From NCBI RefSeq assembly GCF_000565075.1, contig NZ_JDFG01000013.1, forward strand, positions 1 to 40,937: a DNA stretch of 40,937 nt, written 5' to 3'. The stretch comes from Atopobium sp. BS2. GTDB taxonomy: Bacteria > Actinomycetota > Coriobacteriia > Coriobacteriales > Atopobiaceae. Both the position numbers and the translations under genes were made by a program. The number at the start of each line of letters is the position of its first letter. Within the stretch, counting starts at the first letter, position 1. Positions 8,908-17,200 of the stretch are shown here, piece by piece. The notes beneath the pieces were generated by a model. The model worked only from the letters and a program-made list of their open reading frames with translations. It had not been told where the DNA came from and ran no database searches.

Positions 8908-9539
8908 TGCCAGAGGCACAGCGCATTGCAGCCACCGCAAAGAAGATACCCAGCAACCTGGTGAGCGCTATCGCAAACACCTATGGCATGAGCAGTGCAA
9001 AGCTCTCCAACATGGTGGGCGGCCTCTACCTTGACGCGATGCAGGAGGGCGCGGGGGCGAACGTCACGTCGTACATCGTCATCGGCATACTCGCTGCCGT
9101 GGTGGGCGCTGTTTTCGCGTTCAACTATTCCTCGGCCAACAAGACGCTCAAAAAGTGCATCGACCGGCTTGACGCCGAGGGCGTAATGCAGCAGGCATGT
9201 GACGAGCTGAGAGCCTACTCCCTCATGCCCGGCAATCCCAACAATCTCGTGCTTACCGAGCGCTTCATCTTTGACAAGCGCGCGAGCGCTGTCGTTCCCT
9301 ACGCCGACGTCGTCTGGATATACCGGCACGTGACGAGAAGGAACTTCTCTACCATAAACTCCTTTGTGGTGTGCAAGCTGAACGACTTCAGCGAAATCAA
9401 CTTCTACAACCGCGGCGGCAGTGGCCGGGGTATGGACCTTCAGCAGATCTTCGAGGCCATCGTCGGCAAGAAACCCGACGTTCTGGTCGGCTACACCACA
9501 GATAACATCAACGCCTATAAGCTCCGGGGAGGCAAGTAG
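8908..9539 (+). CDS. 5'-truncated single-pass membrane protein, unknown
   Basis: The readable frame enters from the IS3 remnant and ends at 9539. From the ATG at 8908 it gives 210 residues, but no RBS precedes that codon, so the native 5' end was probably lost when the IS arrived. One transmembrane helix is clear (SYIVIGILAAVVGAVFAF, about residues 51-68). A soluble C-terminal domain follows, with RFIFDKRASAVVPYADVVW, a pattern seen in small uncharacterised membrane proteins that use a PH-like domain. I do not recognise a specific function. Likely a non-functional remnant or a protein now started at an internal codon. Confidence 0.55.
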
Positions 9540-9787
9540 TAAAGCAGGTTATCGCTTGTGAGCATGAGCGTCCCCACCGGGGACTCGTACGTATCTAGAT
9601 ATACATCATCTTTCATCAGTCCGCTTCTCGTTCGTCTCCCATGTGGCCGTGCTCGTTACGCGTGGGGTGCCTGTGCCTATGGAGCTACCTGACAACACCT
9701 ATCCTGTGGGGAAGGCGGTGCTGGGGACGCATGTACATCCTCGACGAGAGTCTGTGCCCTGTTGAAAAAGGCTGCGGCGGCGTAAAG

Positions 9788-10001
9788 ACGGACGTTGTGC
9801 CTACCTGATGAATGTCTACACAATCCCTCAGACGCGTGACAAAGGAGTGGCTAGAGAGAAATCGTTGACCGCCTAATGGAAGAGGCGAAGGCCGGCGGAG
9901 CAGACAAGACCTACCTTGAGGTTATCAATATGGCAAGAAGGTTGTATGCGAAGGTAGGCTTTGAGCACATGGAAGACTACATGAAACTCAGGGCACGGTA
10001 G
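9788..10001 (+). pseudogene. GNAT acetyltransferase remnant, frameshifted
   Basis: AYLMNVYTIPQTRDKGVARE followed, after a two-base shift near 9859, by IVDRLMEEAKAGGADKTYLE and ARRLYAKVGFEHMEDYMKL matches the C-terminal half of GNAT N-acetyltransferases. TRDKGVA corresponds to the acetyl-CoA-binding R/QxxGxG/A loop. The N-terminal half is not recognisable in 9540-9787, where I see no gene. It ends directly against an IS256 remnant. Confidence 0.7.
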
Positions 10002-10569
10002 TGTGCCGAATGTTGTCCGCGAGGTGTTCAACGGCGCGGCCTGGCAGCGCTGCATCGTACACCTTGAGCGCGATGCCTAGGGGGTGGTTCGCGAAGAGGC
10101 AGGACAAGACAGAGGCCGCAGCCGCGCTCAAGGCCGTCTTTTCCGAGCGGGACCCGAGCTGGTGCGGGCGATGTACCGAAAGGCCGTCGACGTGTTTTCA
10201 ACCCGCTCCAGACACGCCGGCGAGCTGCTCGAGGATGCGGAGGCGGACGCCCTCGCGTACCTCGACTTCCCCTACGGGCACCACGTGAGACTGCGGACCA
10301 ACAATGTCTAGGAGCGCGCCAACGAGGAGATCAGGCGCCGCACCAAGGTGGTCGGCGTGTTCCCGTCGGCAGAGTCGCTCAAGCGCCTTGTGGGGTCGGT
10401 GCTCATAGACGTGAACGAAGAGTGGCTGGAGATGAGCTTCATAGATGACGACTCCCTCAAGGACGTAAGGCGCAACTGTGAGAGTATAGAGCCTTCCAAG
10501 CCTGAGGTCGTCAAGAAGGCAGAGACGCTTATCCTTGTGGCAATCGAGGCTAAAAGAAAGGTGGCGTGA
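10002..10569 (+). pseudogene. IS256-family (mutator) transposase, 3' part
   Basis: Fragments in shifting frames match the C-terminal half of IS256 transposases. NVVREVFNGAAWQRCIVHL comes first and is followed by an in-frame stop near 10078. Then ALAYLDFPYGHHVRLRTNNV appears, followed by a TAG near 10308, then ERANEEIRRRTKVVGVFPS, which holds the conserved region around the third catalytic acidic residue. The 5' half with the first Asp residues is missing. The tail to 10569 is lysine-rich and less conserved. Confidence 0.8.
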
Positions 10570-10756
10570 GGTCGATGGTGTAGACTGAAGACACGGTTTT
10601 AGGCATTGCCGCTCCAAGACAAAGGCACCTGACACCAACATTTGGCACACTACCTTATGGTGGGGGAGTCGGGGAACTTTTTATTTAAGGGACGAAATAA
10701 GATAGCACAGAGCAATTTGAGAATAGCACTATGAGGGGGCGGATAAATAGTTGGGC

Positions 10757-10860
10757 CAAATGTGGTCTCAGATGCCCACGCAGATCTGACAAGAACTATC
10801 TCTGAGGTTTTCCAAGGATCTGCATGGCGGCATTGCGTTGTTCATCTCATATGTAATCGT
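10757..10860 (+). pseudogene. Second IS256 transposase fragment
   Basis: VVSDAHADLTRTISEVFQGS and AWRHCVVHL repeat the SDAHxGL...W/CxxH block of IS256 transposases and include its second catalytic Asp. This 35-residue scrap lies just upstream of the AbiTii-type gene and is in frame with it, so automatic annotation could wrongly extend that gene. It is a separate copy from the fragment ending at 10569. Confidence 0.7.
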
Positions 10861-10905
10861 TATACTGCTGCAAAATCACATGAGAAAAGAAGGAGGAGAT
10901 CGATA

Positions 10906-11649
10906 TTGCCAAAGAGCAAGATAATCAAAGCCGTAGTCGATGACGAAGTTAGCCTCAAGCAATCGTTAACTCGTTTACAGGTAATTGCGCATGACGTTAG
11001 AAATAGTGAACTTGAAAAGTGGACCGAGAATGAGCTCGTAGGCTATCCGTCAGAAGACAGCGTGCCAGAGTATCGTCGCGTTAAAAGTGTTAACTTCATT
11101 TATTCAGGTATTAACAACTACACACTCAAGGTGGACAAGGCGCCTCTTGATCCTTCCTTTCTGGGTACGGAAATACTTGATCAGGTGACCAATGTTCGAT
11201 TTGATCAAAGCATCTCAGCTCTTGAGAGTTTTCTGGGGGACACGTCTTCAGTCATTTACCTCGATAGATCGATACTTGCAGCCAAGGTGCAAGAGCGGTC
11301 TGATGGTGGCTTACAATGTTTTTCCATCAAGCAAGTTATCCCAATAGCCTTCTTTCAAAATGCAATTGCTGAAGTAAAGAATCGTGTCCTGAAATCGCTT
11401 CTTCTGCTGGAGGAAGAATACGGCAACCTTGATGATCTCGGCGTTGATATCAGTAGCCAATCATCGACAAAGATTAACTACGTGAACTATAAGATCAATA
11501 GTGATGTTCTCCATATTCAAGTGGACCCACCTACCGAAGTCGATGAGCCAGTTTCGCGCAAGATTGCCTGGAATATCATCGTTCCCATTATTGTCGGCAT
11601 CATTTGCGCCGTTGCGGGGTCAGTGGCTACCAAGCTCTTGGGGGCATAG
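10906..11649 (+). CDS. AbiTii-domain protein with C-terminal TM helix
   Basis: A 247-residue protein. I choose the TTG at 10906 because AGGAGG lies 9 nt upstream and the residues before it are IS256 transposase debris. The N-terminal about 110 residues match the AbiTii domain: SLKQSLTRLQVIAHDV, then LEKWTENELVGYPSED and VPEYRRV, with the family's W...EL.GY...PEYR pattern. The C-terminus has one predicted transmembrane helix (AWNIIVPIIVGIICAVAGSV). AbiTii proteins are linked to phage abortive infection, though the mechanism is not established. It is flanked by IS and phage remnants, a defence-island setting. No partner gene is evident. Confidence 0.72.
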   Translation: MPKSKIIKAVVDDEVSLKQSLTRLQVIAHDVRNSELEKWTENELVGYPSEDSVPEYRRVKSVNFIYSGINNYTLKVDKAPLDPSFLGTEILDQVTNVRFDQSISALESFLGDTSSVIYLDRSILAAKVQERSDGGLQCFSIKQVIPIAFFQNAIAEVKNRVLKSLLLLEEEYGNLDDLGVDISSQSSTKINYVNYKINSDVLHIQVDPPTEVDEPVSRKIAWNIIVPIIVGIICAVAGSVATKLLGA

Positions 11650-11774
11650 TCTAAATCCAACCCACAATATTAGCATCACCATACTTTCTGAAAGGCTTTT
11701 TATATGGATACACCCAATAAAATCCTCGGCGAACAGAGAACTTCAGCGTAGAGGATTGGTGAAGAGAGTATCCG

Positions 11775-12059
11775 ATGGACTATCACAAGGCTATCGAGTC
11801 ACTGACGTTCGTCTCAAACAAAGACGAGATCCTTCTCAACGTCTTTGGTATCCGCAAACTGCATGTTCCGGATACTTTAGATAAATACCATGGGCTCGGC
11901 CCCAATGAATCGTTCAACAAGAAGAAGCTGGAAACCCTTGATAGTTCTCGCGTGTATATGGCTACGGTTGCATCCCTAAGTCTGTTCGATTGTCGTGCCT
12001 ACTACAGGGTAGATGCCATCATTGAACGTTTCGGCTCGGAACCTGCCTCCACGAAGTAG
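11775..12059 (+). CDS. Hypothetical protein, 94 aa
   Basis: A small ORF with the ATG at 11775, preceded by a modest GAAGAGAG RBS. The sequence (ALVxNKDEILLNVFGI type start, a central FNKKKLETLD, and a C-terminal FDCRAYYRVDAIIERF) looks like genuine protein by composition, but I do not recognise the family. It may be a remnant of a larger protein, as it sits between the AbiTii gene and a prophage scrap. Confidence 0.45.
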   Translation: MDYHKAIESLTFVSNKDEILLNVFGIRKLHVPDTLDKYHGLGPNESFNKKKLETLDSSRVYMATVASLSLFDCRAYYRVDAIIERFGSEPASTK

Positions 12060-12087
12060 TTCAAGATTCCGGCTTCCTTGACGTCTA

Positions 12088-12360
12088 TTACACCAGCTGG
12101 GAGGGCATGTTTCGGTCGTACCCGAAGGTTTTGGTTTCGGACTCATAAGTGATCGCGCCGTTGTCGTACCCGACGTTGCGCGTATAGTTGCCCAGACTCT
12201 TCACGGAAATCTTGGGGATTATGATTTCCTTCGCGTTGCGGCCGGCCCGTATCATGCGCCACCTGCTGTTCAGCACGGTCGAGCAGACCGTCCTCTTGTA
12301 TACGACGTCCAGGACCGTGATGTGGTTCTTGATGTATGCAATGGAGTTTGGCATGGTCAA
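12088..12360 (-). pseudogene. Phage major capsid protein, N-terminal fragment
   Basis: The 90-residue fragment begins MTMPNSIAYIKNHITVLDVV. It continues with RAGRNAKEIIIPKISVKSLG and YTRNVGYDNGAITYE...ETKTFGYDR, the characteristic N-terminus of HK97-like/P22-like capsid proteins of Gram-positive phages. Similarity stops after GYDR, where the reading becomes NMPSQLV and ends, so about two thirds of the protein is gone. The gene before it on the same strand is a scaffold remnant, the usual phage order. Confidence 0.75.
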
Positions 12361-12365
12361 ACCCC

Positions 12366-12771
12366 TTATTCGTTATCGGATTCGTCGAGCCCGTCGAGCT
12401 TGCGCCAGTGTTTCATGGTTCTATCCTCGTCGGAGGCGGTCCTCGTGTTGGGGGAGTCCGGTGCTGCTGGACGAGCCGCTGTCGCTGGACATGTGCTTGG
12501 CGAAAAGCCACGACTCGGTCTTCTTGAGCTTGGATATGTCGCCCTCGTAGTCATCGAGGACGATACAGGCCGCCTTAACGTTACGACACCCCTTTAGCTG
12601 CAGGGAGAAGTCGACGTGCTCGTCGGCGGACGCCCTCTTGACCTCGGCGCTCTTGGCGGCTCTGCGATCTGCCTCTCATAGTCGGGGTGGCTGCGTTCGT
12701 GCTTGCGTTGCCCCGTCTACTTGCGCTAACGCCGCTTGCTGGGCCTGCGTACCATTCTGTTCACCGTCCAT
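12366..12771 (-). pseudogene. Phage scaffold (GP20/DUF4355-like) remnant
   Basis: Read leftward from an ATG at 12771 (MDGEQNGTQAQQAA), pieces in several frames resemble phage minor structural GP20 scaffolds. One is a charged middle with ASADEHVDFSLQLKGCRNVK, followed by DYEGDISKLKKTESWLF. The other is a C-terminal SSTGLP and MKHWRKLDGLDESDNE ending at 12366. There are stops near 12673 and 12421. Position directly upstream of the capsid fragment supports the call. Together these are all that remains visible of a prophage. Confidence 0.6.
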
Positions 12772-12812
12772 GTCCTGCCTGCCTTTCGCCGTTAAGGCGG
12801 GCAAAATGAACG

Positions 12813-12840
12813 ATGCCCGTACCCTTACCGACACGGGCAT
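12813..12840. terminator. Hairpin between prophage remnant and ATPase gene
   Basis: ATGCCCGT at 12813-12820 pairs with ACGGGCAT at 12833-12840 around a 12-nt loop. No strong T-run follows on either strand. It may be a terminator relic of the prophage or the border of an insertion. Confidence 0.4.
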
Positions 12841-12897
12841 TGTCGAATCACGTCACAAAGTCGCGCATCAAGAGTGTCATGGCTGGTTGTTGCGGCA

Positions 12898-15558
12898 ATG
12901 TTTCAGGTAAAATTAGAAGCTAATGAATTGGAGCCAAGGGAGACAGAGGTCATACATTTGGAAGAACAGAAGCAAAGCCTTGAATCCGTCATCGACCAGT
13001 GGATCAAGAAACAACCCAGCTGGTATTCGGCAGCACTTCATATTGTCCTTCAGGGTGCTTTTACTGATAGGCAGGTTGAAGCTCTCGCGGCTGCAGCTTG
13101 CAAAGAATCAGGTATCGACCTCGGCATCCAGGGCAATGTTCAGCTTGTGGATTATCAGTCGGCCGATCTTGGAGGTGAAAGCTCTTCCCAACGTGTGGTT
13201 TTGCTTGAGTCCGTTACGGCAGAAAGCGGAATCAACGCAATTGAGCCAGGATCCAAGCTCAATCTAGGAACATCTGGCATTACTGTCATTTATGGCAATA
13301 ACGGTTCGGGCAAGTCGGGGTTTAGCCGAATCTTGCGTAACGCCTGCACCTCACGTTCAGGCTCGTCAGAAATCCTGTCGAACGTTTTTGAAGACAACGG
13401 TTTACCATCTGCTGCCTTCGATGTGAACATCGATGGCACTTCCATGTCATTTGCGTGGAAAGATGGCGATTCGTCCTATCCGGCATTCCCAGAGGTTGCG
13501 TTCTTCGACGCTGCTTGCGCAGCAATAGAGGTCGGCAACAAGGACAACGCAATGCTCTACATGCCTGGTGTGATCTCGTCGCTTATGCGTATGACTGATC
13601 TAATCTCTGCAGTTGCCGCACAGTTGCAGACACGTGAGAGCGAATTGACCGAATCTCTCAATATGGGGCTGGTACCTTTCGAACTGCGCAGGCTATCCAG
13701 AGTAGAGACGCTTCTATCATGCGCATTAGAAAACGAAGCGATAAGGCTCGTAAATGCAGCATTGCTAAGCCCGCAGGATGAATCGAGACGTAGAGCGCTT
13801 CCCAAGCTCATAGACTCAGACCCGGACGTTGAGGTTCCGAAGGTCGAACGGCGTCGCTCCCAACTTGCGGCAATGCGGCAAAGACTGGTCGACCTTTACA
13901 AATGTTGTCAGCCGAAGTTCTCCGGGGAATACGAGTCGGCTCAGGATGCTGTAAGGAAAGCCACCGAGGCTGCCAAAGCGGCAACTGTCCTCGCAAGTGA
14001 TAACTCAGAGCTAAACGGCTTTGGCAGTGATGCGTGGAAGTCGCTTTGGGAAGCCGCACGACTGTATTCCGATAGCCTTGCTTATACCGACGTCGCGTTC
14101 CCGAAATTGCAGGAAGACTCGCTATGCCCGCTTTGCCAACAGCCACTAGGAGAAGCGGCTCTTTCCCGTATGCGCTGCTTTGAGGATTATGTTACTGGCG
14201 TTGCCGAGAAGAACCTTACCGAAAAACGCAAGCTATTGGGTTCCCTGACAAATCGCTTCGTCAGTGCGGTCGATGCCGTCAAATCAGATAAGGCCGGAAT
14301 TAGCGTTCTGGCCACAGACCAAGCGAGATCCAGCATGGATTCACTCGTATCCGAGCTTGAATCGATCGCGACTGCCCCGGACCCAAACGCACTCATAAAG
14401 CTTTCGGGCTTAATAGAGCTTGCAGGCACGCAAGTGAAGGGCGAACTCGACGGACTCGACCAACGCCTGGAATCTTTAAGAGCGAACCAGCAGCCTGGTA
14501 ACGCAAACAAGCTGAAGGCGGAACTCGAAGAGCTCAATGGTCGCGCATGGATCTCCGACAACAAAGACATCTTGATAGCGGATGCAAAGAAGCGAGAGCA
14601 GCGTAATGCCATCGAATCTGTTCGAAAGAAATGCAGTACACGACAGGTCAGCACGCTCGTCTCGGAGGCTTCACAGGTTGAGGTTGTGGAACGTGTGCAA
14701 GCGGCGTTTGTAGACGAGCTCGACAAGCTTAAAGCATCAGGCCAGCAAGTCGCCATCTCGACCCGCGTACGGGCAGGTCAGGAATACCAGCGCATTGCTC
14801 TAGAAGGAACAGTTGCGTCTCCAAGGAACGTGCTCAGCGAAGGGGAGCAAAAGATTGTGGCCTTGGCTGGTTTCTTCGCACTCGTAGACGTGATGCCGGG
14901 TGATTCCTCGGTCGTTCTCGATGATCCTATTACCTCGCTAGATCATAGATGGCGCAAAGCGGTCGCCGCTAGGATTGTAGAAGCGGCAAAGTCGCACCCG
15001 GTAATCGTATTTACGCACGAGCCCGTGTTCTGCGTCGAGATTTCCGAACTTTCGGCACAGAGTGAAGTTCCAGTCACATATCGAACCGTCCAGAGGCGAG
15101 GGGCCATTGCTGGCGTTGTATTGAATGAGTTAGATTGGGATGCTAGTAACGTCAAACAGCGCGTAAAACTGCTCAGGAACAAAGCTACTGACATCGGACG
15201 CCGTTACAAGGGTGGCGAGATCAAGACTGACGCTGAATTGGGCAGAAAGGTGCGCGATTGCTATAGCGACTTGCGCACAACATGGGAGAGAGCAGTTGAG
15301 TCCGTTTTGCTGAATGGTGTTGTTAAGAGGTTTGAAAGACCAGTACACACGAAGCCACTGAGGCGGCTTTCCGACATAACGGACGACGACATCAGAATCG
15401 TTGAGGAAAACATGACTAAGTGTTCATTGCTCACCAACGCACACGACGATCCGCCCGCCCCACCAGATGAACTCCCAACGATCCAAGAGTTCGAGGCCGA
15501 TGTTGACGTGCTCGAGAACTGGCGTAAAGCCATTGAGATGCGACGTAAAAAATCGTGA
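12898..15558 (+). CDS. AAA_13 (PrrC/RloC-like) ATPase with zinc hook
   Basis: An 886-residue SMC/RecF-like ATPase from the ATG at 12898; no start has a good RBS, and a GTG at 12874 or TTG near 12957 are alternatives. Walker A GNNGSGKS is at about 133-140, then a long coiled-coil middle with CPLC at 410-413 (zinc-hook type). The signature LSEGEQK is near 647, Walker B VVLDDP near 675, SLDH D-loop and FTHE switch. The AAA_13 family includes the anticodon nuclease PrrC, and RloC also carries a zinc hook. The C-terminus has R793-x3-E797 (LRTTWERA) and H849 (NAHDD), which could match the Arg-Glu-His nuclease triad. That is my inference. No restriction-modification genes are adjacent. Likely phage defence. 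Confidence 0.75.
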   Translation: MFQVKLEANELEPRETEVIHLEEQKQSLESVIDQWIKKQPSWYSAALHIVLQGAFTDRQVEALAAAACKESGIDLGIQGNVQLVDYQSADLGGESSSQRVVLLESVTAESGINAIEPGSKLNLGTSGITVIYGNNGSGKSGFSRILRNACTSRSGSSEILSNVFEDNGLPSAAFDVNIDGTSMSFAWKDGDSSYPAFPEVAFFDAACAAIEVGNKDNAMLYMPGVISSLMRMTDLISAVAAQLQTRESELTESLNMGLVPFELRRLSRVETLLSCALENEAIRLVNAALLSPQDESRRRALPKLIDSDPDVEVPKVERRRSQLAAMRQRLVDLYKCCQPKFSGEYESAQDAVRKATEAAKAATVLASDNSELNGFGSDAWKSLWEAARLYSDSLAYTDVAFPKLQEDSLCPLCQQPLGEAALSRMRCFEDYVTGVAEKNLTEKRKLLGSLTNRFVSAVDAVKSDKAGISVLATDQARSSMDSLVSELESIATAPDPNALIKLSGLIELAGTQVKGELDGLDQRLESLRANQQPGNANKLKAELEELNGRAWISDNKDILIADAKKREQRNAIESVRKKCSTRQVSTLVSEASQVEVVERVQAAFVDELDKLKASGQQVAISTRVRAGQEYQRIALEGTVASPRNVLSEGEQKIVALAGFFALVDVMPGDSSVVLDDPITSLDHRWRKAVAARIVEAAKSHPVIVFTHEPVFCVEISELSAQSEVPVTYRTVQRRGAIAGVVLNELDWDASNVKQRVKLLRNKATDIGRRYKGGEIKTDAELGRKVRDCYSDLRTTWERAVESVLLNGVVKRFERPVHTKPLRRLSDITDDDIRIVEENMTKCSLLTNAHDDPPAPPDELPTIQEFEADVDVLENWRKAIEMRRKKS

Positions 15559-15588
15559 GCACTGTATACCACAAGGAAAGGGCGCGAT

Positions 15589-16068
15589 ATGCCTATCATC
15601 ATGCTTGAATCGCCAGAGGCGCAGAATCTCATGGAGCGTGATTACCGCCTGCGCCACCTTATGCAGGCGGTAGGCGATCTCGAATGCCGAAAGCCTGAAT
15701 TGGCTTTTCATAGCCTTGCGCACTCCATCATCGAGCAGATGCTTTCGATGAAGGTTGGGCGGGCTATCGAAGAACGCTTGCTCGACCTATGCGAAGACGA
15801 GTTGATCCCTGACCGTGTTGCTCGCCTAGCACCCGAGTCCATCAAGGCATGTGGTATGTCGATGCGCAAGGCCCAGTACTTACACTCACTTGCTGAGTAC
15901 GCTCTTACGTATGATTTGGAGTCTTTTGCCAACTTGCCAGATGCAGCAGTGGGCGGGGAGTTGCAGAAGCTGCCAGGTATCGGTAAATGGATCTGCGACA
16001 TGTTTCTGCTCTTCTACTTGGGAAGGTCAGACATATTGCCAGTTGAAGATGGTAATCATCGGATGTAA
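15589..16068 (+). CDS. HhH-GPD DNA glycosylase, C-terminally truncated
   Basis: A 159-residue protein with AAGGAAAGGG upstream, 31 nt after the ATPase stop. HSLAHSIIEQMLS and CGMSMRKAQYLHSLAEYALT match DNA-3-methyladenine glycosylase II (AlkA-like) proteins. LQKLPGIGKWICDMFLLFYL is the helix-hairpin-helix plus following helix. The catalytic Asp region reads DILPVEDGNHRM and then stops, whereas homologues continue for about 40-50 residues (the DG...R helix and final helices). So the last helix of the fold is missing and function is doubtful. It would normally excise alkylated bases. Position after the ATPase may be incidental. Confidence 0.72.
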   Translation: MPIIMLESPEAQNLMERDYRLRHLMQAVGDLECRKPELAFHSLAHSIIEQMLSMKVGRAIEERLLDLCEDELIPDRVARLAPESIKACGMSMRKAQYLHSLAEYALTYDLESFANLPDAAVGGELQKLPGIGKWICDMFLLFYLGRSDILPVEDGNHRM

Positions 16069-16154
16069 GCCCGGTGGAACTGTAAGTCTGCTGAGGTTCA
16101 TTCAGAATACGCTTTCTAATTCAATTAAGACTAAGGAACATGCAGGCGGGTGGA

Positions 16155-16956
16155 TTAAAAAGTATTGTAATGGAGCTTCGATCCCTCGAGGCCGAGAAGA
16201 GCTGCCCGCCCATGGGGCAAGAACAGACCGTCGGTGGTGTCCAGGATCTCGACTCTCTCGTAGTCCATGGCGCGTAGTCTGTCCGCAAAGGCGTATATAT
16301 CGCCATAGCGCCTAGGTGTCATGAGGTCATGGATGGCAAACGTCCCGCCCTTCTTAAGGGTTCGCAGCGTCTCAAGGATGAGTGCCTGCTTGTCCGCTCC
16401 GACTATATTGTGGTAGACGTAATTGCTTGTTACCACGTCGAAGGTCTCGTCTTCGAACGGTAAAGCGGTGGCATCTCCCTTCTGGAACACTACATTGTCC
16501 ACGCCTTCTGTCTGGGCGTTATCCTCACACAGCTGCAGATTGTACGATACATACTCTTTGCCCCAACGATCAACCCCGACCATAGAGCCTTTGTGGGCTG
16601 CGCTTAGCACAGGCAATTGTGAGTGCCCCGCTCCCGCATCCCACGTCGAGCCCCACGCCGCCCTCGGGCAACTCGACATAGCCGGCAATGCCCTCCACCA
16701 CCTTGCGTGATATCTGACGTGAGTCGTTATAGGAGAACGAGCTGTAAAGGTAACCCACCCAACAAGTGATGGCCAACAGTACCAAGGATACGATTCCAAA
16801 AGTCACAGCGAGGACAGCCTTGAGTGTTTTAGCGGTACCTACACCTGCGATCCCGAAGAAGATCCAACACACAAGGGTGGCTGCCGTTCCTACAATCAGA
16901 CCATAGAGCATTCCCTTTGGTATTCAGTTTTTGTAATCAGGTCGCATCGATTTCAT
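16155..16956 (-). pseudogene. Membrane-anchored class I SAM methyltransferase, dead
   Basis: The true start is probably 16956, with a perfect GGAGG RBS and the family-like N-terminus MKSMRPDYKN. The next codon (16926-16924) is TGA, where homologues have Trp before VPKGM, and the frame then continues IPKGMLYGLIVGTAA. Two TM helices follow, then the SAM motif GLDVGCGSGALTIACA. Near 16595 a one-base shift separates CAKRSPQ from MVGVDRWGKEYVSYN. Motif II is FDVVTSNYVYHN, and the end HGRAALLGLEGSKLHY is at 16155. One nonsense and one frameshift mean it is inactive. The rest is well preserved, which suggests recent loss. Confidence 0.8.
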
Positions 16957-17111
16957 GTATTTCCTCCGTGCTATCAGTTAGAAACTACTATCAACCAGAA
17001 ATTTCAACTCAGAATGGTCGATAAGGACAAAGTCAATGATAATGACTGTGGAATGTATAGCATTTCCATTTCCACTCCTTGCAGAAATGTCATAGACGCT
17101 ACAAAGTATGA

Positions 17112-17190
17112 TATACTGCCATCAGTGGACCCGCCATGCCTCTCTCTTGACGAAAGTTAAGATGATGCAAACTTTGGCGGGTGTTTTTTA
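17112..17190 (+). ncRNA. AbiF-type structured RNA upstream of abiF
   Basis: After a TATACT/TATGAT -10 region (17107-17117), a compact RNA can be drawn. The closing stem is CCCGCCA (17130-17136) with TGGCGGG (17175-17181), followed by T6 (17184-17189), an intrinsic terminator. Inside it, CTTGAC (17146-17151) pairs with GTTAAG (17156-17161) under a GAAA tetraloop. CATCA (17120-17124), 5' of the closing stem, can pair with TGATG (17163-17167) inside it, giving a pseudoknot. As I recall, a conserved AbiF RNA motif has been described next to abiF genes by comparative genomics. The RBS and abiF start follow 11 nt after the T-run. Confidence 0.65.
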
Positions 17191-17200
17191 AGGAGAATAT

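Noticed and set aside
8811-9329. Long minus-strand extension upstream of the IS3 orfB
   Set aside because: It is the shadow of the plus-strand membrane protein; orfB similarity begins only near the A6G site.
15424-15723. Minus-strand frame across the ATPase/glycosylase junction
   Set aside because: It overlaps two well-supported plus-strand genes and has no RBS or motif.
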